Shown: positions 45,782-56,600 of the stretch, in pieces
Layout: each line of letters begins with the position of its first letter
Position numbering within the stretch: the stretch's first letter is position 1
Origin: Mesostigma viride
Taxonomy: Eukaryota > Streptophyta > Mesostigmatophyceae > Mesostigmatales > Mesostigmataceae
Length of the DNA stretch: 64,000 bases
Direction: 5' to 3'
Assembly: GCA_009746045.1 (NCBI GenBank)
Contig: RPFO01000380.1
Location: 854,704 to 918,703, forward strand
Translations under genes and position numbers: made by a program
Notes under the pieces: model-generated
What the model saw: only the letters and a program-made list of their open reading frames with translations
Database searches by the model: none
What the model was told of the DNA's origin: nothing

Positions 45782-48700
45782 CTATGGCCAAAACGTAACT
45801 CCGCTGTATGTGTCTGCCATCAGGCGCCGGCATTTTGCCTCCATTTTCCAGTTGTGGCGATCCTTCCATGGCTTCGTAATCCCAGCCTGCTTGGGCAAAC
45901 GTCAGCCATTTCAAAACATGTGGGTGCCCAGGTAGAGCCACGCATGCCATATAATGATATGTGTTAGCATTGAATAAACGCTTGGACTAAAGCATAAAGC
46001 AAACCATATCACAGAATATCAATGAGACAACCAGAAAATGCTATGTCACAGAATATATGCAGCACATTGCAGGGACCAAAGCAAGTAATCTCACACAATC
46101 GCGAAAGCTCAACAGCCAATGATGGGTGCCAGCATCAATGTTTTGGGAGGAAAAGAATTAGCATTTTACAAACACAGGTACACGTGCCATGGCGTTCAGC
46201 GACAGTTTCTTTTTCTCTGCCTTCACGTAGTAGTGCTCCGGAGTGCTGTCAAAGCCGTAGGCGTCCACCTGCTTGGGTGCGAAGGTCAAATTTAGTTCAC
46301 ACCGCGACCATCCAAACACAGAAAATATCTCACATTGCTTGCTTCAATTGTAAGGAAAGCCATGCTGTTGACAGGTTGGCATAACACCCAGAAGGGGGCG
46401 CATAAGACAACACAAACATGTTGCGAATGGACATGCAAACTGCGAAGCGGCCAGCGCTGTAGGCACGAGAGCTGCGGCAAAGACCTTGACTTTCTGCCAG
46501 AAAGGCAAAGGACACGTGCGACCATCCCCGACAAGGCCACCCATTGTTTCCTGTGCGACCATACGATTCCTGTGCTATTGAGAAAACCCAAGCTTGCAGA
46601 TATTTCAGTACGTACCGCGAATTTCGAGACAGTGAGCAAAGAGAGCAGCCACGAGAGAGCAGGGGCGAGGAAAGGGCTCCCCCCCCCCCAGGGCACGGGC
46701 GACTCACTTGGCCACACAGGTGGAGCGCGAGGGCCAGCCCGAAGAATCCGCCGCTCATCTTGAGGCGCCCGCCGTGGACATCCCTCTGTTGCAGACAAGC
46801 GATGCGGGGAGAAGCAGGCAAGTTGGATGTAGGCCAGGAATGCCTAAGATACTCACCAGCCATCCAAAGAAAGAAGAAACAGCCCCAGTCTCGTATGGAC
46901 AGCAGCCACCCTTCGGGCGGAGCTGTTGGGGCCTATCACCATGCTCGGGTATGTGTGCGCAGGTAACACCGCTTGCATTTGCAGCGTTAGCAACCGCTAA
47001 TTTACACAATTGAAGCCAATAGCGCCCACAGCCACCAATGATATAACTTCAAAGTGCGAGGGTCACTTTACCTATTTCCTTGATAGCATGCAGAAGCCAT
47101 CCGCAACAAAGATTGACCACACCGCATACATAATTAACCCAAGCCCGCGTCCATCCTGCTACAGTGCGCGCACGTCGGAAAGATGCCAAGGGCACACGGC
47201 TGGCGCGTGGCTACCCTCTAAATACACACAACCAGGGTCGTGTGTGTAATTGCACTTTAAAGACAAAATAGGCTCCACCCCCTCGCTGATAGCACGACAT
47301 CCAGATTTGCAGGAATGCATCCCTACCTTTCCTGCATATGGAGGCACAACAACACGAGCAAAGTCCACCGCAGGCTGTAGGGCCGCTGCAAGCCGCACAG
47401 CAGGGCTCGAATCAGAAGGGCATGGCACGCGCCACGTACCGTGGTGGGCTGCACCTTGCGGAAGTAGAGGCGGCTGTAGGACAGCAGGAGCTGCGGGACA
47501 GGTAGCAAGAAGGGATGGGTGGAGAGAATCAGCGGATCGACACAGGAGGGTATGATACAGCATGTCTGATACTGCGCTCCGTTCCTACCCAACAACACTA
47601 TTTCGTGGGCAACACGAACAGCGGGCCCGTTCCATTTAAACATGATCCTGGAACTGGACAGAAGGACCTCCTGCTATTTGCTTAGGCACCACAGCAGAGC
47701 TAGCGGCAGCAGATTCTTCAGGGGCCGCAGGGATGTACAGAACGAAATGAGAGAGGCACCGCAAGCACAGCAGCGGTGGACAAAAGAGTTGACCCCGTTA
47801 CCCCTCCACTATGCCCACCGACTTCCGTCCCCTCGCCTCCCCCCACAAGGCAAGCAAGATGGGGCCGCCGGGCCCCCCACCCTCACGAGGTTTTGGGCAC
47901 ATAAACGGGTTACGGAGGCGCGCACGCACTCGTGACATGTGAAGGATGTGGGTTGCGCCGCATGCCCCGAACTGGTTGCGCGTGTACTGTATCGTGATCT
48001 CGCGGTCACTCTCCCGAAACCCTGCCATCGTGGAGCACGCCATACAGACATCATGACGCCGTGGCGGGGAGTGAGATGAGCAGACAAGAAACATTGAGGA
48101 AGCAACTGACAAAAGTACTGGGAGAAACTTCAGGGGAAAAAAGACAAGAAAGTTGACGGAAGATAAAGTGGGAAAACCAAGGTCCTTGGAAGAGTAATCT
48201 TTGTTTGCTGGGTACTGCCGTCATTTTTTAATAAGGGTTAAGTGTCATGAGTGTGAGCATACCAGTTCAATAGAGTGCACAAGGGCTATGAAGCGACAAG
48301 CTACAACCAGATCATCCTTTCCATGGGCCCCATGTCCTACCGCCGGGATGAGATGGCCCTATAGAAAACGGGGACAAAAACGAAAGAGCAATCCGTTGCA
48401 GACTGGGCTGCCCAAAACAGCCGCTGACGGATGCAATGGAATAGCTGTGGACGCCCTCTAGCAGAAGCAAAGGAGTGACGGATGCAATGGAATAGCTGTG
48501 GACGCCCTCTGGCAGAAGCAAAGGAGTGACGGATGCAATGGAATAGCTGTGGACGCCCTCTGGCAGAAGCAAAGGAGTGACGGATGCAATGGAATAGCTG
48601 TGGACGCCCTCTAGCAGAAGCAAAGGAGTAGGAAGTACACTAACCGACGCAAGTGCGATGGTGCAACACTGAAATCTCCACGTCCCATTGAGCAGGCATT

Positions 48701-51525
48701 TCCAACATGGCAGGCATGGAACCTAGTGACCATCTGCCACGTTCGGACCCAAACAAACGTGCAGATAAACAAGCGAACACCGGCCACACCTGCTGCTTCC
48801 ATCGATACTTTGTCGTATACATGGGGGAACGTCTACTATACAAGTCCATCTATAATAGATACTTTGTCGTATACACGGGGGAACGTCTACTATACAAGTC
48901 CATCTATAATAGATACTTTGACGTATACACGGGGGAACGTCTACTATACAAGTCCATCTATAATAGAAGTCCAATGCCGGTCCCATGCCGTCGAGTATAT
49001 CATACAGGTCTATCAATCCGCAAGGCAACAAGCGGCATAGGTCACAGATGCCTATCAATCAGCAGGGTCGAGGCAACCAGCGCCCAAGGTGTTGGCTCTT
49101 CCACGCACCACAGTAGTCGAGGTTCTGCAGCCGCAAGGTGGTCTTGGACCCAACTCGATCCTCCAACCCTGCGGACAATACCGCGCGCACACACACACAC
49201 GAGCACACATGTGCACACACACACACACACGTGAGCACACATAGAAGCACACACAGAAGCACACAAACATACACACACATGAGCACACATGTGCACAGAC
49301 ATACACACACAACACACACGCAGAGGCACGCAGGGGCACCTAGACTTCACACGATACTTACTCGAGTAGACACGTACAGACACGCAGGGGCACCCAGACT
49401 TCACACTATACTTACTCGAGTAGACACGTACAGACACGGGCAAGACGACGGCTGCCCCACGGTTGCACGCAACCATGAAAAGGTACCGCTCATGTCCGCG
49501 ATTGTCGATTCCTTGCTGGTAGCTTCTGGGCTTTCTTACTTTCTGTGTTCCGCGGAATCTCAGATGTGGGCCGCTAGCGCTTTCATGTTTGATGCTTTCT
49601 GATCTGACGACAATGCACACGCATGGAAACGTACACAGGGGAGTGTACACACACGGAACCGGGGTGCACAGCTGCACAGAGCAGGATGGCACACCTGCAT
49701 GACTATGCGCTTCAGGACCATGCGATGCAGGCCAGGAGAAGGTCCAACTTGAGGCCCCAGGGCAGAGTTGCGATGGGGAAACGTGGGAAAGCGATACGTG
49801 AGAAAGCAGTGGAGAACTTTGTATAGTTCCACGTGACAACGTCTCCGTGGCTTGAGGCCACGTCAACCTCTGATGTGCTGCCCCCTACCGTTGCAGATCC
49901 TCCCAAGGTCACGTACACAATATTCCCCCAGCCATTGGCCACTCGCGGGATGCCATCGGGGAGGGAACACAAATGATGAACTGTACCTGTCCAATTGCTC
50001 GCCACGATTGGGTCATTAATTGGGTCAAATAATTAGTTAGCGCGTGGACTGCGTCACGTGGGTACCAATAAAGGAACCTTCAACACCTGCACACAACGAG
50101 GAGGGAGGGCGCCCTAGCTTCTCTCACTGCCCTAAGTGGGCAGGCCTCAGAGCCCTCTCTCCCCATCATGGTGCGGGCACAACTGTGGGTGCAATACAAC
50201 AAGAAGTAGGCTGACGATTGGGTCATACCTGCACCATACTGTGCCCATGTCTGCCATGGGAGCCCGCACACTTGCCATGCCAAGCGTGCAACCTTACCCT
50301 TTGTCGGAGCGTCGTTGAACCGGATGACCACCGAGTGGGCGTCGATCGCGGCACCATGCCGCGTGGACAGCAGCGATGCGCCGCTACCGACGACGGCGCA
50401 GGTAGAGAAGTCCGCCATCTGGGGAAGGTCAGCAGGTACCGAGGATGGGCGGCCCGAACTGGCTGCCAGCCTGCCACGCGGCGAGGGTGATGACGAGGCG
50501 GCCTCTGATTGGTCCAGGAATATGAGGGGCTGATGGTCGCGCCTGTGCAGTAGTCCAAAGGGGAAGGGGAGACACGAAAGTGGGCAGGATCGCAAGCCAA
50601 GCGATGGGTGGCTGGTGATGAGCCCTGTTGAGAGAGTGGCGATGACCGGACAACGTTGAGGCGGCGCGAGTGGGCGCGGATAAGCACGGCCACATGGGGA
50701 TGGGTCGGTGGCGGAGATGCCAGACAAGCGTCCAGGCCGCGGACGACAGCAAAGTTAAGTGATTGAAGTGAAAGTACTCCGCTGCTGCAATGACGTGGAT
50801 TGCCTTGCCCTGCATACACACCAAATGCCGTACACCGGCCGCCCGTGCCACGTCGGCAAACAAAGTATATGAAAACGATAAAATACGGAAAACAACAGTC
50901 GTGGAGAATAGGGCACCTAGCCAGTGTACAGGGCCGACAGATCCCTACTCTCCTCGATAGAAATGGCTTTCCATTAAAGATGGTGTTTCCCATGAAAAAC
51001 GGTTTGCACCATCAGAACTTAAAAAGCGTTCATCCATCCACGCGCCCTGGAATACATGATGTCCACCCTTGACCCATGTCACCTGCGCAATGAACAAGTA
51101 CGCCTGACCCACGTCACCAACTCGATGAACCCTTCCCTTTCTCCTGGCGTATTCCACCTGCGCAATGAACAAGTACGCCTGACCCACGTCACCAACTCGA
51201 TGAACCCTTCCCTTTCTCCTGGCGTATTCCCTCGAGAGAACCACCGTCTGGAACCTGCGAGCCCTGACCCCTGACCCATGTCCCTTGCACACCCACCGGC
51301 TCTGGTTGTTAAAGAGGGCATCCGTCAGCGGCACGAGGCACCAGGCCTCGGCCGGCTCCACCGGCGCGCACGAGGGGGGAGGGCCGCCCGAGTACAGCAC
51401 GGGGCACCTGCAGGCACCCTGGACGCATGCCATGCGGAGGCCGACCGATGGGACGGTGCCACAATCGGTGGAGGTGGAGCACTTGGCGCCGGCGGTGCTG
51501 AGGCGGGGCCGTCCGGTGGCATCGA

Positions 51526-51559
<34 letters not shown>

Positions 51560-52692
51560 GATGGTCTTCATGGTGCTGATGGTGTTAGCTTTCCTGCCAT
51601 GTACGCTTGTTTTTGGGTTGCTGGTGGTGGTGGCGGCGGTGGTGGTGCTGCTGCTGCTACTGCTGCTCACGCCTCTGTGATGATTGTTACGGAGAAGAGG
51701 AGAAGGGTCGGGCAACGACCAGGGCCCTGCGCTCGACACTTGCTCGGAACGTGGCATGGACGCGCTGCCCTGATTGCTGAGGACGGGCCCTGCCAGGGTG
51801 CCTTGGCCAGGAGCAACGCGCCAGGGGCCGCCTGCAAGCACAGCCAGACGTGGGCGAGGAAAATGCACCATAATAGGTATGCATGTCTCATCAGCAAGTC
51901 CTACGATGGAAGAAATGCGGGGGGGGGGGGGGGGGGAGGAGAGACTAGCGCATCCAGCAAGGGTGTGTGGACCACCTAGAGGGGGGGGAACAGACCAAAA
52001 TAACGATGAACCCAAGGAGAGATGGAGCAAGGTTCAGGCGGCTGCTGGCATAGATGGTGGTGGGCAACAACAAAGGTCACAACAGGACGAGGCCTACCTG
52101 ATAATTGTGCCAAGGCCCCCCTACTTATGCCATCCGCCTTGGCGCCTGGGAGCATAATTCCAGCAGCGCGCACGGTCGTCTCCTGTACCCGCGACGGTAG
52201 CAAAGCCGCGGATGCCTTGAGGGCCTCAAACTCGCTGCCCGCGGTCCTCCGTTGGGGTGCCATCGGGGAAGCAGGCGAGGGGGGGAAGGTACCCACCCAT
52301 GGCTCTACCGCGTACCCTTGGTCACTATGCCCGTGGTCACTATGCCCGTGGTCACTATACCCCTGGTCACTCCGGGCCGCATTCGCCATCTTCTCGGGTG
52401 CGTCTGCTTCTGCTACTCTTGTACCTGTATCTGGTGGGTAATTTGTTGACAATATGTGAGTGACTTCTGGCAGATTAGCCAGAGTGGATGTGGCGGCATG
52501 ACCAGCGGATGCCAGCAGTTCGCTGTGGAACGCTCCTCCCAGGCCTGATGTCGGTGCGATGTGCGAAGTGCGGAGACCTCGTAAATAAAACATCGAGCTC
52601 GAGGTCAGGGCGAACACGAGGATGGTCAGGCCGACTAGCCATGTAGAAGCTCCGTAGCGCGCCGGCTCGTCGCGGCGTCTCCTAGACAGCAT
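45782..52692 (-). CDS. GT29 sialyltransferase-like protein (multi-exon, type II membrane protein)
   Basis: Golgi-type glycosyltransferase of the sialyltransferase fold. The first exon (from 52692) starts MLSRRRRDEPARYGAS, followed by the signal anchor TWLVGLTILVFALTSSS. Further in, at about 51400-51300, lies a Cys-rich EGF-like segment (C-x5-C-x11-C-x4-C-x-C). The L-motif exon is 50418-50298: FSTCAVVGSGASLLSTRHG, then AHSVVIRFNDAPTKG. The 3' exons join in phase 0: 47490-47440 (LYFRKVQPTT), 46785-46708 (S motif, SGGFFGLALALHLCGQ), 46268-46182 (VDAYGFDSTPEHYYVKAEKK, with the YGF and HYY motif III) and 45886-45782 (KPWKDRHNWKMEAK, the H-x4-E very-small motif, stop at 45784-45782). All four GT29 motifs are thus present. 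Exons between the N-terminus and the L motif, and between 50298 and 47490, are not resolved. True sialic acid transfer is unproven; algal and plant GT29 members often act on Kdo- or sialic-like sugars. Poly-Ser (CAG repeat, 51522-51560) lies in the stem region. Confidence 0.82.
48428..48628. repeat. 51-bp tandem repeat, 4 copies, inside the GT29 gene
   Basis: Unit: CGGATGCAATGGAATAGCTG, TGGACGCCCTCTAGCAGAAG, CAAAGGAGTGA. Nearly identical copies, probably in an intron. Confidence 0.92.
48805..48966. repeat. 54-bp tandem repeat, 3 copies, inside the GT29 gene
   Basis: Unit: ATACTTTGTCGTATACACGG, GGGAACGTCTACTATACAAG, TCCATCTATAATAG. Exactly three units with two or three substitutions. Confidence 0.93.
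49184..49437. repeat. CA-rich microsatellite and a 54-bp duplication inside the GT29 gene
   Basis: 49184-49322 is an imperfect CACACA/GAGCACACATGTG tract. 49330-49437 holds two copies of a 54-bp unit starting CAGGGGCACC and containing TTACTCGAGTAGACACGTAC. Probably intronic. Confidence 0.85.
51080..51229 (-). repeat. 75-bp in-frame duplication in the GT29 gene
   Basis: Two adjacent, practically identical 75-bp copies. On the minus strand each encodes the 25-residue block EYARRKGRVHRVGDVGQAYL plus FIAQV, in the same open frame as the EGF-like segment, so the duplication keeps the frame. Whether this piece is exon or intron is not certain. Confidence 0.85.
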
Positions 52693-53691
52693 GTCTGGTC
52701 ATCAGTGGCTGCCGATAACAAGCTGGAGCGCACTCTCTGCTGACAAATGCCGGCAAAGGGGGACATCCGATGGCAAGCATGCCAGGGGGCTCTTCTCCCG
52801 ACACGAAAACATCTTCCTTGTCACTGTCTTTATTGTCAATGCCTGGGTGGCTAGTCAGTAATGCCGTCGAAAGCGATCCCCCCCTTTATTGCCCACACCC
52901 TGGAACGCTGCATTGCTCCGGAAGCTGGTGTAGGAGGTAGGATGTTAGGGGGCAATGCTGGAGTTAATTATAACGTATTTGCAGGGTACTCATACTAAAA
53001 AACCACTCTGATCTCCATCCAATTCGATGAAATACATCTCCCGTGTAAGTGAAGAGGTCGCCATGAATCCTAACACAGCGCCCATTCGTTCTTGGTCAGC
53101 AATTGCACCAACAGTCCGCCCGCCTTGCACGGTAATTCGACTGCAGTCGTAAGCACATCAGTTTGGCCAATCGGATGGCGTCGAGTAATCCTAGTCAGCG
53201 GCAATTTGAAATCCACCTAAGTAACTTCGTTTGTATTTGTCTCCTTTTTAATAATGCTAAGACAAACAATGTCGCTTCTCGGATCCCAACACTAAAATTA
53301 CTAATTATGCCAGTAATATCGAGCATTATTTTCCCCAAAGCATGGTGAACTCATTGTTGACATCGTGTTGACTGGACAATGATCGATTGTTGACATCGTG
53401 AAATGAGACAAGGTAACAGCTGGCATCCCTCTCCCAAGTTAATTCTGACCCAGCAGCATGGTTGCGAATGACAGCATTGTTTCCAACAATGTGACGTTCG
53501 ATGGTTGCAATTCTGTAACTAGGCTCATTTCAGTTTCCACTTTCCACTCCGTGAATTTGATAACCGGGCCATGGCTGTCAGAACGACTTGGAAGCCAATT
53601 ATGAAGCCGTTTTTCACCTGAAGAGAGCACAAAAAGCAGGCAGGACGGGAAGAGGGGAAAAAGTTACAGTAGTTAACGCCAGGTAGATAAA
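52693..53691. other. Divergent intergenic region
   Basis: About 1 kb between the start of the GT29 gene (minus) and the plastid-protein gene (plus); both promoters should be here. Small frames at 53163-53348 and 53439-53630 show nothing recognisable. It contains near-duplicate phrases TTGACATCGTG at 53356 and 53391. No clear regulatory motif. Confidence 0.45.
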
Positions 53692-56600
53692 ATGGCCATT
53701 CAGCACGCCTGTCATTTTCGCCTTCCCCTACCCTGCTGTAAGCAATTGCCAGCCATCAACGGGAGGCAGAGATATCCGTCGACAACTATTGACACGTTCG
53801 TCCAAAAGCCAAGCTTGACATCCTTGCAGACTTTGACCTCAAAACGTGCCGGCGCAGTTACTGTCCACGCTAAAGCCCCGCAAAAGGGCTTTGGTGCCGA
53901 GCCCAAACGTCAGCCAAAAGAACCGAAACCAGTCCGACGGGTTCCCAAGAAAGATGTGGCGTGGGGGCGCGTGCTGGAAATGGTTGGTGGCTTGTCACTT
54001 GCTATGTTAGCCATAGAAAATTTTTGTTGTGCATTCACCAAGCTCTTGCTGGCAAGTGCTCTACATACAATGCTGCATTTGGCTGGCATTGCTGCAACAA
54101 AGCATAATTAATTTACTTCATGCAGTATATGAAACCTGGCCGATCAAAAAGATTTGCTGAGTAACAAGGCCCTTGATTGATTTAACTGCCCCGTGTCACC
54201 ACCTGCACACGTCCGGCTGGTATTCAACTTGATATCAAGCCAGCTCTTGCAGCCTTTTTGAGTGAATTGTTCCCACCGTCCGTGCACGTGATGTCCATCG
54301 ACGATGATACATCACGGGCAGCGGATTGGTGGAGATGCGAGCGAGCCTTGCGCCACGGATGCATAATCGCCAGTCTGCATCCCATGTGAAAATTCGCCTG
54401 CTGTGAATATATACTGGATGGTGGTTGTCGTGATGGATGGTGCCAGCATAAATCACCGGTGTGTTGCCTCCCCCGTACCTCGCAGGAGAACCCAGAGGAC
54501 AACTCCGTGCTCGAGTGCTTCATCCGATCGTCCTTCAAGAGCAGTGGCGGCATAGACTGCTACATCCTTCAACCCTTGGACTTGTGAGTGCACCGCACGC
54601 CTTGACATGCCACGGGCTTGCATGAGCAGTGCGTACTATGTAACGGGAACCAAAGCACATGAGAGAGGTTGTCCTCTCGAATCCATCTTCCCGAGTCCTC
54701 TACGTAAATATGTAACGGACGCAATGCTTTACGTCATCAGCATATCATGCAGCAAACAAGACTTTGCTACTATCACTCGTGCAGCAAACAAGACTTTGCT
54801 ACTATCACTCGGCCCTGATCCACCGTGCTAGCATAGTATCAATTGCTAGTATCAATAGCTAGTATCAGTTGGCCAGCCCTCAATAGCTGGTATCAGTTGG
54901 CCAGCCCTTGCCGATGCCATCATCACGCCACCTATCAATTGCTAGTATCAATAGCTAGTATCAGTTGGCCAGCCCTCAATAGCTAGTATCAGTTGGCGAG
55001 CCCTTGCCGATGCCATCATCACGCCACCCCTTCCTCATCGTGTTTTGTTCCACAATGCCACTTGTCAGGGTGGTCCCGTAGGGACCGCAAGCATTCGTCG
55101 TGCCTCAGACAGGTTCAGTGACACATAAACCACACGCGTGTTGATCTATGCATCAGACGTGGAAGAGGTGCCTTCTGTGCTACGTTTCCGTGAACGTTAG
55201 CGTGGCGCTTCACCAAGTTCGCGAAGGGTGGGGCATAGGGTGGGGTGGCGTGCTGCATTTTTACGGAGTGCCGATTCTCTTGTTTTCTGTCCCAGCACCG
55301 TGAGCGCTGCGATCGCTCATACCACCACAGGACTGTGTAGGAGCAAGGGTTTGCAGGGGCCTGGGGTTGCTCCCCTAGAGCGGGCGCAAACGCCTGCGCA
55401 CAGGTGGCACAGGTGTCCGTAGGACAGGCAGCCGATCATGTCCCGCCCCAGGGATACAGTCGGGGTGTTGAGCAGTCTCGGGCCATCAGCGGCATGATTG
55501 CTGGCTGCCGGTGTTTCCTGGGTGGGCACGCCCTGGAGCCGATAGCAGGGTGCGCCTCCTTGGTGATGCCCACGCTCGTGGCTGTTCAGCACAGAACACG
55601 GGAAGTCTGTCGCATTAGTCCCAGCGTGAGATCGCCGGTTGTGCGCCACCGCCTTTGCCATCCAACGCGCAGTGTGAGGTCTGCAACAACAGCCAGTGGG
55701 GGGCGGCTGTCGTGCGCGCAGGTGGCACGCTCTTGGAAAGCTCGCCGCTGAAGACCGCACCCTCTTGCGGGAAATTGTCACTGCTGTGCTGGTGTCTTGA
55801 CTCACCCAACACCCTGCAGGGCGGTGCGCATCCTGATCGAGAACAAGTATGGCGAGATGGAGGATGTGAGTGGCGCAAGTTGGATATCGGATGGTGAATA
55901 GCAGAGTTGTCGTGTTAGGTGTCATTCGTGAATGGGTGGGTGGGTGGCGGGGGGCATGAATGAAACATCTGCCTGTGTGTGTATAGACTGTGGAGGTTGG
56001 GCAGGCTGGAAATCCCTGTACCAATGTGTGATAGTGCAGATAAGTAGTAAACATCTTGAGCAGGGCATGGGTGCTGCAAAGTGCATTGACAAACAGTTTG
56101 TGTGCGGGTCCTCGAATATGAGCAGGTCCTCGAAGCATGGGATTGTGCCACGATGCCACAAAGCCTGTTGACATACGTCGCGGAGGGCACGAGCAGGTCG
56201 CCTGGGAGCCTTTGTGGCCAATATGGTGCAGGTGCTAGTATATGAACTGGATGTCGGATTAACAAGGCATTCAGACATATGGGGGCACATGGGTACATAT
56301 GGATGGGCACCCATGATCATCGCGAGGACCTCCCTTTGGTGAAAGGGTCGGCCATTATGATTCCATAGAGTTAGGTCAAGGCTCGCTCCTGGCACTTGCG
56401 CCGCATGGCAGGCAGGGACTTCCCCCCCCTCGCGGGAAGCGCAGCAGCAGAAGATGGTTTGGGAGCCCAGGTCTGCGCGCACGCAGCTTGCGACGCTGCG
56501 GAGCCATCTCAAGATCCCCTGTGCTGGCTGCCTCCACGGATGTTGTCTGCGTAGTAATTGTACATTGTAGTACTTGCATGAGTGGTGTGGCAGCGTCTGG

